Source: Xanthomonas hortorum pv. cynarae (lineage in GTDB: Bacteria; Pseudomonadota; Gammaproteobacteria; Xanthomonadales; Xanthomonadaceae). Taken from it: DNA of 64,000 nt. Position 1 is the stretch's first letter, and each line of letters opens with the position of its first letter. This document shows positions 44,025 to 53,001 of the stretch, in pieces. The notes beneath the pieces were generated by a model that was not told the origin of the DNA, did no database searches, and was given only the letters and a program-made list of their open reading frames with translations. The stretch covers positions 62,001-126,000 of the forward strand of contig NZ_MDFM01000013.1 in the NCBI RefSeq assembly GCF_002939985.1. The letters run 5' to 3'. The translations under genes were made by a program, and so were the position numbers.

Positions 44025-44967
44025 ATGCGCATCGGAATCGTGGTGGACAGTGCGTGCGATCTGCCGCAGGACTTCATCCAACGCAATAACGTCATCGTGC
44101 TGCCGATCAGCGTACGCATCGGCGAAGCAGTGCTGGCCGATCACCGCGATGAAGAGGCCACGCTGAGCTTCCTGCACGCGCATGTGGCCGAGCGCGGTCA
44201 CGAGGCGGAGACCACACCGTTCTCGGTCAATCAGATCCGCGATCTGTTCCTGCAGCGGCTGGTCATCGATTATGACCACGTGTTCTGCCTGACCATCTCC
44301 AAGCTGCGCAGCCAGATCTTCGATAACGCCATGCAGGCCAGCTTCGCGATCCTCAACGACTACAAGCCGATCCGCCAGGCGGCCGGCCATACCTCGCCGT
44401 TCGCACTGCGCGTGATCGATACGCTCAACCTGTTCGCCGGCCAAGGCATCACTGCGGTGGAGGCGGTGCGTCTGCGCGAGCAGGGCCAGGGCGTGGCGGC
44501 CATTCGCGCCCGGCTCGAGCAGCTGTCCGAACACACTTACGGCTACATGATTCCGCGCGATCTCTATTACCTGCGTGCGCGTGCCCGCACCAAGGGCGAT
44601 CGCAGCGTGGGCTTGATCAGCCGCGTTGGGCAGTGCGCTGGATATCAAGCCGGTGCTGCGCGCGTATCGCGGCGTCACTGAACCGGTCGCCAAGTTGAAG
44701 GGCTTCGAGTCATCCGCAGAGAAGCTGTTCGGCTTCACCGTGCGCAAGCTCCGCGAGGGCTTGATGACGCCCACCGTATGCGTAGGTTACGGCGGCGAGC
44801 TGACCGAGTTGCACGCCCTGCCCGGCTACGCAGCCTTGCAGGCCGCCTGCCAGAGCCACGGTGTGGAATTGTTCGAAAGCATGATGAGCCTGACCGGCAT
44901 GGTCAACGTGGGCAAGGGCGCACTGGCAGTGGCATTTGCGGCCGAGCCGCATAATTTTTCTGCCTGA
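44025..44967 (+). pseudogene. degV-family fatty-acid-binding protein gene interrupted by a +1 frameshift
   Basis: The ATG at 44025 after AAGGGGG opens a normal DegV N-terminal domain (MRIGIVVDSACDLPQDFIQR; AETTPFSVNQIRDLF; RVIDTLNLFAGQG). After ..GDRSVGLISR the frame runs into a stop at 44681, while the C-terminal domain (LGSALDIKPVLRAYRG.. to HNFSA) continues one base later, to 44967. Skipping one base near 44621 (cgcGttggg) restores a ~313-residue DegV, the family's usual size. DegV proteins bind fatty acids and can serve as FakB subunits for fatty-acid kinase. The N-terminal fragment would keep part of the lipid pocket only. A sequencing error is possible. Confidence 0.8.
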
Positions 44968-45110
44968 AGCATGGTAGGTCGATGGCTTTGCAGCCAAGCG
45001 GCAGCGCTATCGCCTTGCAACTGATTCGTCTACATCGTGCAATCAGCTTACGGCTACAGAGATAATGTCGAATCGTTTAGATGTATTCAAAAGCTGAGTC
45101 ATTCGAGGGC

Positions 45111-45213
45111 GCGGTGCCCTCACCGCTCGCGGGACACGCCGCAAGTACGTCCCTGTAGGCTCGGTGGCGGCATCCATGCCGCCACACGGTCCCGCAATCG
45201 GCGAGGACACCGC
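45111..45213 (+). repeat. A-type palindromic element, paired copy
   Basis: 103 bp. Outer arms GCGGTGCCCTCACCGCT / CGGCGAGGACACCGC; fixed core with one change (CCCTGTAGG for CCATGTAGG). The B partner follows after 61 bp, the same spacing as at 34912/35076. Confidence 0.85.
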
Positions 45214-45274
45214 ACCGGGGAATTTACAGGTTGCTTTGCTGAAAACCCTGCACACCGACCATCTCGACTGGTCC

Positions 45275-45372
45275 TTGTCCGCCCACCGTCGCGGGACCTT
45301 ACGCGGCATGGATGCCGCGTAAGAGCCTACACGGACGTACTTGCGGCGTGTCCCGCGATGGTGGGCGGGCAA
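45275..45372 (-). repeat. B-type palindromic element, paired copy
   Basis: 98 bp, inverted to its A partner. One arm change (TTGTCCGCCC). The 26 bp upstream (CACACCGACCATCTCGACTG..) and about 45 bp downstream are conserved with other B copies. Confidence 0.85.
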
Positions 45373-45391
45373 GGGCCCACAGCCAAGCTAC

Positions 45392-45420
45392 AGATCAGCC
45401 GCTCTACAACTGAGCTATCC
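45392..45420 (-). repeat. tRNA D-arm-like segment in the B-element flank
   Basis: The minus strand reads GGATAGCTCAGTTG then TAGAGCGGCTGATC, close to the TAGCTCAGTTGGTAGAGC D-arm of many tRNAs with one base missing. No anticodon, T arm or acceptor pairing follows, so it is not a functional tRNA. Decayed versions flank the B copies at 29597, 30071 and 22559. Confidence 0.45.
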
Positions 45421-45613
45421 CCACTGGCCAACCACTCCAGAACAACCGAGAGTTGGCGTCATAGCGTCATATAGACGCAATCGAATGCTGAGGTCAAAAG
45501 CTTGGTTCCAAGTAGAAGTGGGTCGCAGAGAGCTACATGCCTGCACACCTGTCGACGGAATACTCACCGCCGCTGCACTAACGTGCCAACGTCATCCACC
45601 AGAGTCTTCGCAC

Positions 45614-45952
45614 ATGCCCGTCAGCTATTCGATCAGCCTGCCCGACCCCAAGCTCGCCCGCGGCAGCGATGCGAGCGTGAGCTTCAGCGCCCATGGCGCC
45701 GAGGCCTTTGCCGAACAGCTGCAGGCCGCCCTGCGCGACCCGGCCTGGTTCGATCGCTGGCGCCAGCTGCAGGCCGACCCGGACGCGGTGGATCCCAGCC
45801 TCGGCGTGACCGATCCCTCGGCCACGGTCACCGGCAAGCAGGGCGACCTGCGGATCGATCTGGTCGCCACCACCAGCATCCCCGGCGACCTGCTCAAACA
45901 GCGCATGCAGGCGCTGGCCGGACATCACTGGGAACTGCGCGACGTGCGTTGA
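45614..45952 (+). CDS. Small conserved-looking protein of unknown function
   Basis: 112 residues from the ATG at 45614. Predicted alpha/beta: MPVSYSISLPDPKLARGSDA, an amphipathic helix GAEAFAEQLQAALRDPAWFD, then strands DLRIDLVATTSIPGD and a C-terminal LLKQRMQALAGHHWELRDV. Strong codon bias and third-position GC support coding. No signal peptide, no Cys, no recognised domain. Convergent with the eamA gene 41 bp downstream. Confidence 0.75.
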   Translation: MPVSYSISLPDPKLARGSDASVSFSAHGAEAFAEQLQAALRDPAWFDRWRQLQADPDAVDPSLGVTDPSATVTGKQGDLRIDLVATTSIPGDLLKQRMQALAGHHWELRDVR

Positions 45953-45993
45953 AGCTCGCTGCCGCCGCGCGTAAGGCGCGGCGGCAACTCCAC

Positions 45994-46920
45994 TCAGGTC
46001 AGCGCGCTGTCCGCCACCCGCCGCGGCCAACGCCACTTCAGATTCACCGCCAGCGTCCCGATCACGATCAACGCCAGGCCCAGCCATTGCACCGGTACCA
46101 GCGCGTGGCCGTAGAGCAGATAGTCCAGCAACAGCGTGACCAGCGGATAGACGAACGCCAGTACCGCAATCGTGGCCACGTGCAGATGGCGATAGGACGA
46201 ATAGAACAGCACATACACGATACCGCTGTGGATCACGCCCAGGCCCACCAGCCACAGCCAATGCAGGCCTGGATGCAGCGCGGCGCCACTGGAAAACCCT
46301 GCCAGCAATAAGGTGCCGACCCAGCATTGGACGGTCACCACGGCCAGTGGCCGCTCGCGGCTGATGCGGCGCGACATCAGCAACGACGCCCCGCACAGCA
46401 ATGCCGCCAGCAAGGTGAGCGCGATCCCGATCAGATAACCGCGATCGGCCGCCTGCCAGAGCCGCGCCGGATCGGCCGAACAGGCCACACCGACGAATGC
46501 CAGAAACGTCCAGCCCAGATCGACACGCCGCGTGCGCTCGCCCTGCAGCAATGCAGCAAGGATCAACATCACGAACGGAAACACGTGGTAGACCATCGTC
46601 GCCACACCGATCGACGAGCGCGCCATGCCGGCGAACAACGCCACCCAGTTCAGCACCAGCAACACACCGCTGATGACCGCATCGCGCAACAGCGCACGCT
46701 CGCGCCACAGGCCGCGCAGCTGCCCACCGATCAAACCGCACACCGTCAGAAACAGCGCACCGAACAGGCAGCGGTAGAACACCGCAGTCACCGGATCCTG
46801 CCCGCTTTCGTGCACAAACACGCCCACCGACCCGATCAACACTTCGGCCACCAGCAATTGCCAGATTGCACGTCGCGCAGCGCCCGCCGAGGTCGCTTGA
46901 GCAGACAAGGACACGCTCAT
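45994..46920 (-). CDS. EamA/DMT-family transporter
   Basis: 308 residues, ten predicted membrane helices in two EamA repeats (first repeat ALLVAEVLIGS-like start to LGWTFLAFVGVACS; second from YLIGIALTLLAALLCGASLL to WLGLALIVIGTLAV). Drug/metabolite exporters of this family often export amino acids. The ATG at 46920 overlaps the TGA of phzF (ATGA), so the two are translationally coupled. With the divergent MocR regulator this suggests control by an amino acid- or PLP-derived signal; substrate unknown. Confidence 0.88.
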   Translation of the reverse strand: MSVSLSAQATSAGAARRAIWQLLVAEVLIGSVGVFVHESGQDPVTAVFYRCLFGALFLTVCGLIGGQLRGLWRERALLRDAVISGVLLVLNWVALFAGMARSSIGVATMVYHVFPFVMLILAALLQGERTRRVDLGWTFLAFVGVACSADPARLWQAADRGYLIGIALTLLAALLCGASLLMSRRISRERPLAVVTVQCWVGTLLLAGFSSGAALHPGLHWLWLVGLGVIHSGIVYVLFYSSYRHLHVATIAVLAFVYPLVTLLLDYLLYGHALVPVQWLGLALIVIGTLAVNLKWRWPRRVADSALT

Positions 46921-47708
46921 AGCGCAATCGCTCCCTGCAGATACTGCACAGCGCTGCCGCGCACGTACACATGCTGCGGCTCGACCCGGCAATCGAGTTC
47001 ACCGCCGCGTGCCGATGCCTGCAGCGCCCGCAGCTGCGTCCTGCCAAGCGTTTGTGCCCACAGCGGCGCCAACGCGGCATGGATCGACCCGGTCACCGGA
47101 TCCTCGCTACCGCCATTGGCCGGCCAGAAATAGCGCGAGACGAAGTCATGCCCGACACCCGGCGCGGTGACCGCCACATCGCGCGGCGCCAGCACCAACA
47201 TCCGGCTCAGATCGGGCGTTACCTCACGCACCTGTCCTTCATCGGCGTAGACGGCGATGTAGGCCTGCGCGTTTGCATAGACAGCCTGTGGCGCGATCGA
47301 CAACGCCTCCAACAAGGCTTGCGGCACTACCGGCACCAGCGACGGCATCTGGTTGGGGAAGCGCAGCTCGAAGGTACTCTCGGCCACCCTGGCGACCTCG
47401 ATCTCACCGACGGCAGGCGCGCGCAATCGCAACGGGAATGCAGCGCCTTGATGCATGGCAATCACCAACGCGCTGGCCAAGGTCGCATGCCCGCAGAAGC
47501 CGACTTCCTTGATCGGAGAAAACCAGCGAATGTCGAATACCCCGCTCTCGTCGCGCACGAAAAATGCGGTCTCCGACAAATTGTGTTCGCCGGCAATCGC
47601 CTGCATCAGCGACTCCGGCAACCATTCCTGCAACGGCACAACAGCCGCAGGATTGCCCTTGAAACGCACCGAGGTGAACGCATCGACGATAAACACAGGA
47701 AGCAGCAC
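46917..47708 (-). CDS. PhzF-family isomerase
   Basis: 263 residues from a GTG at 47708, chosen because GAGG lies 6 nt upstream and the product then starts at the normal family N-terminus (LLPVFIVDAFTSVRFKGNPA). PhzF motifs: GNPAAVV, HNLSETAFFV with the catalytic Glu, RWFSPIKEVGFCGHATLA, and GGSEDPVTGSIHAAL near the C-terminus. PhzF itself isomerises dihydro-hydroxyanthranilate; most relatives outside phenazine clusters have unknown substrates. No phenazine genes are here. Probably expressed with eamA under the divergent MocR regulator. Confidence 0.88.
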   Translation of the reverse strand: MLLPVFIVDAFTSVRFKGNPAAVVPLQEWLPESLMQAIAGEHNLSETAFFVRDESGVFDIRWFSPIKEVGFCGHATLASALVIAMHQGAAFPLRLRAPAVGEIEVARVAESTFELRFPNQMPSLVPVVPQALLEALSIAPQAVYANAQAYIAVYADEGQVREVTPDLSRMLVLAPRDVAVTAPGVGHDFVSRYFWPANGGSEDPVTGSIHAALAPLWAQTLGRTQLRALQASARGGELDCRVEPQHVYVRGSAVQYLQGAIAL

Positions 47709-47786
47709 GGCCAACCTCACAAAAGAAAACAACCGCCTGGCGCACTCACCGGGCACAGCCAGTCTGCAGCGCAGTACACGACCATG

Positions 47787-47823
47787 ACAGATTCAGATAC
47801 GCTGTAAATCGACCAATACAGAT
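47787..47823. promoter_or_regulatory. Direct repeats ACAGAT in the phzF-mocR intergenic region
   Basis: ACAGAT at 47787-47792 and at 47818-47823, spaced 31 bp (about three helical turns), in the 130-bp divergent promoter region and 15 bp before the mocR start; TCAGAT at 47793 extends the first copy. Direct repeats on one face of the helix are the usual MocR/PdxR operator type. Confidence 0.5.
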
Positions 47824-47838
47824 AAAGGGCGCCCGCAC

Positions 47839-49248
47839 ATGCTCCTGTACGAATCGCTGGCCACCCAGCTGCGCCAGCAGATCGAAGACGGCACCCTGCG
47901 TGCCGGCGAGCGCCTGCCCTCGATTCGGCAACTGGCCGCCAATCACGGCATCAGCACGGCAACGGCAGTGCAGGCATGCCTGCAACTGGAACGCGAAGGC
48001 CGCGTGCAGGCGCGGCCGCGCTCCGGCTACTTCGTGCGCACCACCGCCTCTGCATTGCCTGTCGCTACACCCGCAATGCGTCGGCGCAAACCCGGCATGG
48101 TCGACAACCCTGCCTTGCAGCGCGTGCTCGACACCCTGGCGCGTACCGACCTGCTGCCGTTGCACACCGCCACTCCCGCGCCGGCGTTGTTGCCGGCTGC
48201 GCACTTGGCCGCCGCCCTGTCGCGTCAGTTGCGGCGCCAACGCACCGCCGCACTGGACTACGCACCGCCACAAGGCCACGCCGTACTGCGCCGGCAGATC
48301 GCACAGCGCTACGCACACTGCGCAACCACCGTAGCCGCAGAAGAAGTGGTGATCACCGCCGGTGCGATGGAAGCGATCAGCCTGGCACTGCGCACCCTCA
48401 CCGCACCGGGCGATGTCGTGCTGGTGGAAACACCCACCTACCACGGCATCCTGCAGGCGGTGGCCACATTACGACTCAAGGTGCTGGAAGTCCCCAACCG
48501 CGCCGGCCATGGCATCGATGTCGCGCGCCTGGACGCGCTGCTGCAACGCACGCCGGTGCGCGCAGCAGTGCTGGTGCCCAACTTCAACAATCCCAACGGC
48601 AGCCTCACCCCCGACAGTGCCAAGCGCGCACTGCTCGATAGCTGCGCACGCCACGGCACCGTGGTGATCGAAGACGATATCTACGGCGAACTGGATTGGT
48701 CGGGCCAGCGCCCACGCCCGCTACGCCACTTCGACACGCATGCCAATGTGATCACCTGCGGCTCGTTCTCCAAGGTACTGTCGCCCGGCATGCGCGTGGG
48801 GTGGTTGCTAGGCGGCGACTGGACCGACGCCTTGGTGCGCGCCAAATACTTTTCCACCGTCGGCAGCGCCAGCCTGCCGCAACTGGCGCTGGCCGATTAT
48901 CTGGCGCAACACGATCTGGAACGGCATCTGCGCAAGCTACGCCGCACCCTGGCCGACAACGGCCAACGCCTGCGCGATGCGATCGTGCGGCATTGGCCTG
49001 AGGGCACGCGGGTGGGCGACCCGGCCGGCGGACTCTCGCTGTGGCTGCAATTGCCCGATGGCGGCAGCGGCCAGGCATTGTTCGAAGCCGCATTGGCCGA
49101 AGGTATCGGCACCTCGCCGGGCCATCTGTACTCCAGCCGTGGCGACTACGCCGATCATCTACGTCTCACCTGCGGCCAGCCGTGGAGCGAGATGCTGGAA
49201 CGCGGAATGCGGCGATTGGGCAGGCTTGCGGCGCAGGTGGCGCGTTAG
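47839..49248 (+). CDS. MocR-type GntR regulator with aminotransferase domain
   Basis: 469 residues: a GntR winged helix (1-70; LYESLATQLRQQIEDGTLRA, GERLPSIRQLAANHGISTAT, LEREGRVQARPRSGYFV) fused to a fold-type I aminotransferase domain (about 110-460; GAMEAISLALRTL, ETPTYHGIL, VPNFNNPNGSLTP, IEDDIYGELDW, PLP Lys in CGSFSKVLSPGMRVGW). MocR proteins use PLP or an amino-acid adduct as effector and usually control divergent genes. Here phzF and eamA are divergent, 130 bp away. Confidence 0.92.
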   Translation: MLLYESLATQLRQQIEDGTLRAGERLPSIRQLAANHGISTATAVQACLQLEREGRVQARPRSGYFVRTTASALPVATPAMRRRKPGMVDNPALQRVLDTLARTDLLPLHTATPAPALLPAAHLAAALSRQLRRQRTAALDYAPPQGHAVLRRQIAQRYAHCATTVAAEEVVITAGAMEAISLALRTLTAPGDVVLVETPTYHGILQAVATLRLKVLEVPNRAGHGIDVARLDALLQRTPVRAAVLVPNFNNPNGSLTPDSAKRALLDSCARHGTVVIEDDIYGELDWSGQRPRPLRHFDTHANVITCGSFSKVLSPGMRVGWLLGGDWTDALVRAKYFSTVGSASLPQLALADYLAQHDLERHLRKLRRTLADNGQRLRDAIVRHWPEGTRVGDPAGGLSLWLQLPDGGSGQALFEAALAEGIGTSPGHLYSSRGDYADHLRLTCGQPWSEMLERGMRRLGRLAAQVAR

Positions 49249-49370
49249 CTTCGTCGTTGACATCAACTTTTGAATTGGCGTTGACGTCAGCTGTTGCTGT
49301 TGCTGTTGAACAAAAACAACGATGTCGCCGGCATCTACTCGACGCGGACTTTCAGATACGCAATGGCGAG

Positions 49371-49500
49371 CCCCTCTCCCCACGGGAGAGGGGTTGGGGT
49401 GAGGGTACGGGGCGAAGCCGTCGTCACTTTCAAACTGCACGAGGCTTCGCCCGTACCCTCATCCGCCCCTGCGGGGCACCTTCTCCCGAGGGGAGAAGGG
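49371..49500. repeat. Composite palindromic repeat (CCCTCTCCC/GGGAGAGGG type)
   Basis: Three hairpins in a row: CCCCTCTCC / GGGAGAGGGG at the left, a long stem GGGTACGGG-GCGAAGCC / GGCTTCGCCCGTACCC in the middle, and CTTCTCCC / GGGGAGAAG at the right. Sequences with CCTCACCCCAACCCCTCTCC are common REP-like intergenic repeats in proteobacteria. Confidence 0.7.
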
Positions 49501-49602
49501 AAATCAGCTCGGCGCTTTATTCATGCCACCGGTCCAGGCAACACGGCAACGCAAGCAATGCAACGCACGCAACTGCGCGAGCTCTACTGCCGCGCACACG
49601 CC

Positions 49603-49710
49603 ACAAAGTTAACAAACGCAACAAAGGCAACAAAGGCAACAAAGGCAACAAAGTTAACAAACGCAACAAAGGCAACAAAGGCAACAAAGGCAACAAAGGC
49701 AACAAACGAT
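49603..49710 (+). repeat. 9-bp minisatellite, 12 units
   Basis: Units of ACAAAGGCA with variants ACAAAGTTA, ACAAACGCA and ACAAACGAT. There is a higher-order 45-bp period: ACAAAGTTA-ACAAACGCA then three or four ACAAAGGCA, run twice. Low GC against its surroundings. It ends 32 bp before the fghA stop codon. Confidence 0.9.
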
Positions 49711-49741
49711 CGACTATTTCCACAATCAAGCAATCAAGCAA

Positions 49742-50572
49742 TCACGAACGCAACGCCGCAGCATGATGCGCAATATGCTCGCCGATAAAACTCGAAATAA
49801 AGTAATAGCTATGGTCGTAACCAGGCTGCAGACGCACCGTCACCGGATAACCCGCAGCCTTTGCAGCTTCTTCAAATAGCGCAGTTTTTAGCTGATTCTC
49901 AAGAAATTCATCTGCACCGCCCTGATCGATCAACAGCGGCAAGCGCTCCTGTACCTGCGCGATCAACGCAGTCGCGTCATACGCTTTCCACGCATCACGG
50001 TCCGGCCCCAGGTACTGGCCAAACGCCTTCTCGCCCCACGGCACCTGGCTCGGCGCGACGATCGGTGAAAATGCAGACACGCTGCGATAGCGGCCCGGAT
50101 TCTTCAATGCGATGGTCAAGGCGCCGTGCCCGCCCATCGAGTGGCCGCTGATCGCGCGCGCGCCGGTGGTGGCGAAGGTCGCTTCGATCAACGCCGGCAA
50201 TTCGTTCACCACATAGTCGTACATGCGGTAGTGCGCCGCCCACGGCTGCTGCGTGGCATCGACGTAGAAACCGGCGCCCTTGCCGATGTCGTAGCCGTCC
50301 GCGTCGGCCACCTCGTCGCCGCGCGGGCTTGTGTCGGGCGCAACCAGGATCACGCCATGCTCGGCGGCATAACGTTGCGCGCCGGCCTTGCTGATGAAAT
50401 TCTGTTCGGTGCAGGTCAGGCCGCTGAGCCAGTACAGCACCGGCAGCGGGCCATCGGCGGCCTGCGGTGGCAGATACACGCCCACCTGCATGCTGCAGTT
50501 CAAGCTCTGCGACTGGTGCCGGTAGACATCTTGCCAACCGCCGAAGCAGGCACGGTGTTCGATACGTTCCAT
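49742..50572 (-). CDS. fghA: S-formylglutathione hydrolase
   Basis: 276 residues from the ATG at 50572, after AAGGAATCTC. Esterase D family: LPVLYWLSGLTCTEQNF (oxyanion region with conserved Cys), nucleophile Ser in AISGHSMGGHGALTIAL, acidic Asp in LIDQGGADEFL, and His in GYDHSYYFISSFI. It hydrolyses S-formylglutathione to formate and glutathione, the last step of glutathione-dependent formaldehyde oxidation. Fourth gene of the frmR-frmA-gfa-fghA operon on the minus strand, 58 bp after gfa. Confidence 0.95.
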   Translation of the reverse strand: MERIEHRACFGGWQDVYRHQSQSLNCSMQVGVYLPPQAADGPLPVLYWLSGLTCTEQNFISKAGAQRYAAEHGVILVAPDTSPRGDEVADADGYDIGKGAGFYVDATQQPWAAHYRMYDYVVNELPALIEATFATTGARAISGHSMGGHGALTIALKNPGRYRSVSAFSPIVAPSQVPWGEKAFGQYLGPDRDAWKAYDATALIAQVQERLPLLIDQGGADEFLENQLKTALFEEAAKAAGYPVTVRLQPGYDHSYYFISSFIGEHIAHHAAALRS

Positions 50573-50630
50573 GAGATTCCTTCGATAAAAACCTGCGGCC
50601 GACATGGCTGCCGGCCGCGGGGTTGGGCGG

Positions 50631-51209
50631 TCAGTGCAGCAGGCCCTTATGGCGTGCCACATTGGCCGCCAATGCATCCATCAATCCCGGCGACAGGCAG
50701 TCGTACGGGGTCAAGCCGAGCTCGTTGAGGCGCGCGCGTACGCCGTCCATGTCATCCGGCGGCGTGCCGGTTTCGATGATGGAGGACACGAACGCCGCAA
50801 AGCCCGGCGGTGACCAGCCCGACTGCTGCGACAACTCGGTATGGATGAAGTCCAGACCATAAAACGCATGGTCCTTGTTCTCGATGCGGCCAATCATATG
50901 CACGCCGCAACCGGTACAGGCGTGGCGCTGGATCGCCGCGCTTTCGTCGACGATCTTGAGCTTCTCCGCATGCGCGGTGACCGTGACCTTGTCGCGCGGC
51001 ACCACTGCAATCACCGAAAAGGTCGCGCCCTCCGGCTTCCAGCATTTACTGCAACCGCAGGCGTGGTTATGCGCGGTCTGCGCACCCACGTCCACGGTCA
51101 CCTTGTCGCTGGCGCAATGACATTCAAGGGTTCCCCCCTGAAAGCTTTCTGCACCTCCACGCGCAACACCACTGTCTACCGAAGGATGAATCGAGACGCT
51201 GGTCATCAT
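50631..51209 (-). CDS. gfa: S-(hydroxymethyl)glutathione synthase (Gfa, GFA/CENP-V domain)
   Basis: 192 residues; the start is at one of two adjacent ATGs (51209 or 51206) behind GGGAGGGG. GFA zinc domain with [29 protein letters not shown] and [16 protein letters not shown], then [13 protein letters not shown] and the Gfa-specific tail [20 protein letters not shown]. Gfa-type proteins are annotated as speeding the addition of formaldehyde to glutathione (or as glutathione carriers); the catalytic role is debated. Located between frmA and fghA, which fits. Confidence 0.92.
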   Translation of the reverse strand: MMTSVSIHPSVDSGVARGGAESFQGGTLECHCASDKVTVDVGAQTAHNHACGCSKCWKPEGATFSVIAVVPRDKVTVTAHAEKLKIVDESAAIQRHACTGCGVHMIGRIENKDHAFYGLDFIHTELSQQSGWSPPGFAAFVSSIIETGTPPDDMDGVRARLNELGLTPYDCLSPGLMDALAANVARHKGLLH

Positions 51210-51274
51210 GCCCCTCCCGGAGTATCGGGTACCACGTGCGCGGAAGCGGCCGCGCGCCGATCCTGGCCGTACGG

Positions 51275-52447
<1,173 letters not shown>

Positions 52448-52723
52448 TCATTTGAGGTAGGACCGGACCAGGCCGAGCAATTCCTGCACCCGCTCGGCGC
52501 GTTGCGCATCGGACGTTGCGGCATGTCCGAAATCTTCCCGGATATGTGCTTCAAGCACCTGCGACATCAGCCCATTCACGGCCCCCCGGATCGCGGCGAT
52601 CTGCTGCAAGACAGGCGCGCAGTCTGCGCCTGCCTGCAGCGCCCGCTCAAGTGCATCGCACTGTCCACGCAAGCGGCGCACGCGTGCTAGCGCCCGCTTT
52701 TTCTCTTGCGGCGAATGCGGCAT
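52448..52723 (-). CDS. frmR: Formaldehyde-responsive repressor FrmR (CsoR/RcnR family)
   Basis: 91 residues from the ATG at 52723 (MPHSPQEKKRALARVRRLRG), all-helical CsoR/RcnR fold. The formaldehyde-sensing residues of E. coli FrmR are kept at the same positions: Pro2 and Cys35 (ADCAPVLQQ), plus His60 (VLEAHIRE). Formaldehyde bridges these groups and releases DNA. First gene of the formaldehyde operon; its operator lies 16 bp upstream. A longer frame to 52819 has no ribosome site and crosses the operator. Confidence 0.94.
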   Translation of the reverse strand: MPHSPQEKKRALARVRRLRGQCDALERALQAGADCAPVLQQIAAIRGAVNGLMSQVLEAHIREDFGHAATSDAQRAERVQELLGLVRSYLK

Positions 52724-52739
52724 GACGGCTCCGATCCAG

Positions 52740-52756
52740 ATACTGGGGGGCAGTAT
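52740..52756. promoter_or_regulatory. FrmR operator
   Basis: ATACTG-GGGGG-CAGTAT, an inverted repeat around a G tract, the classic RcnR/FrmR/InrS-type operator (TACTGGGGGGNAGTA). 16 bp upstream of the frmR start codon, so it probably overlaps the promoter of the whole frm operon. Confidence 0.85.
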
Positions 52757-53001
52757 ATGGATTCGGACGAAAAAAGCCATGGGCATCGGGGGCGTTGTGT
52801 CGAAGATGCCGGCTGGCAACTTGATGTTCGATCAACGCAGATGCGCGCGAGAATGCCGCCAACAGGGACTGTGGCGCGGCCTGTGCACAGACACGCACAG
52901 ATCAAAATTTTCTGCCCTGCGCAGGAAATCCGCAACCGCAATCAGCAAAGTGGCCGCAGTGCAGCATGACGGTGGCTGATGTGCACGGGCAGCATCCAGC
53001 G

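Larger units (their letters stand above)
44968..45613. other. Gene-free region holding one A/B repeat pair
   Basis: 646 bp. Contents: A element 45111-45213, B element 45275-45372, and the conserved B flank to about 45422 with a tRNA D-arm-like sequence on the minus strand. The last ~150 bp presumably carry the promoter of the next gene. Confidence 0.6.
49249..49741. other. Gene-free region with two kinds of repeat
   Basis: 493 bp between converging genes. It holds a GC-rich composite palindrome (49371-49500) and a 12-unit 9-bp minisatellite (49603-49710). A Lys/Asn/Gly-rich frame through the minisatellite has no ribosome site or family and is not called. Confidence 0.6.

Noticed and set aside
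45392-45420. A tRNA gene on the minus strand
   Set aside because: Only a D-arm-like stretch is present; acceptor, anticodon and T arms do not form.
49603-49710. CRISPR array or coding repeat
   Set aside because: 9-bp adjacent units without spacers and no cas genes; the Lys/Asn/Gly-rich frame through it has no start signal.
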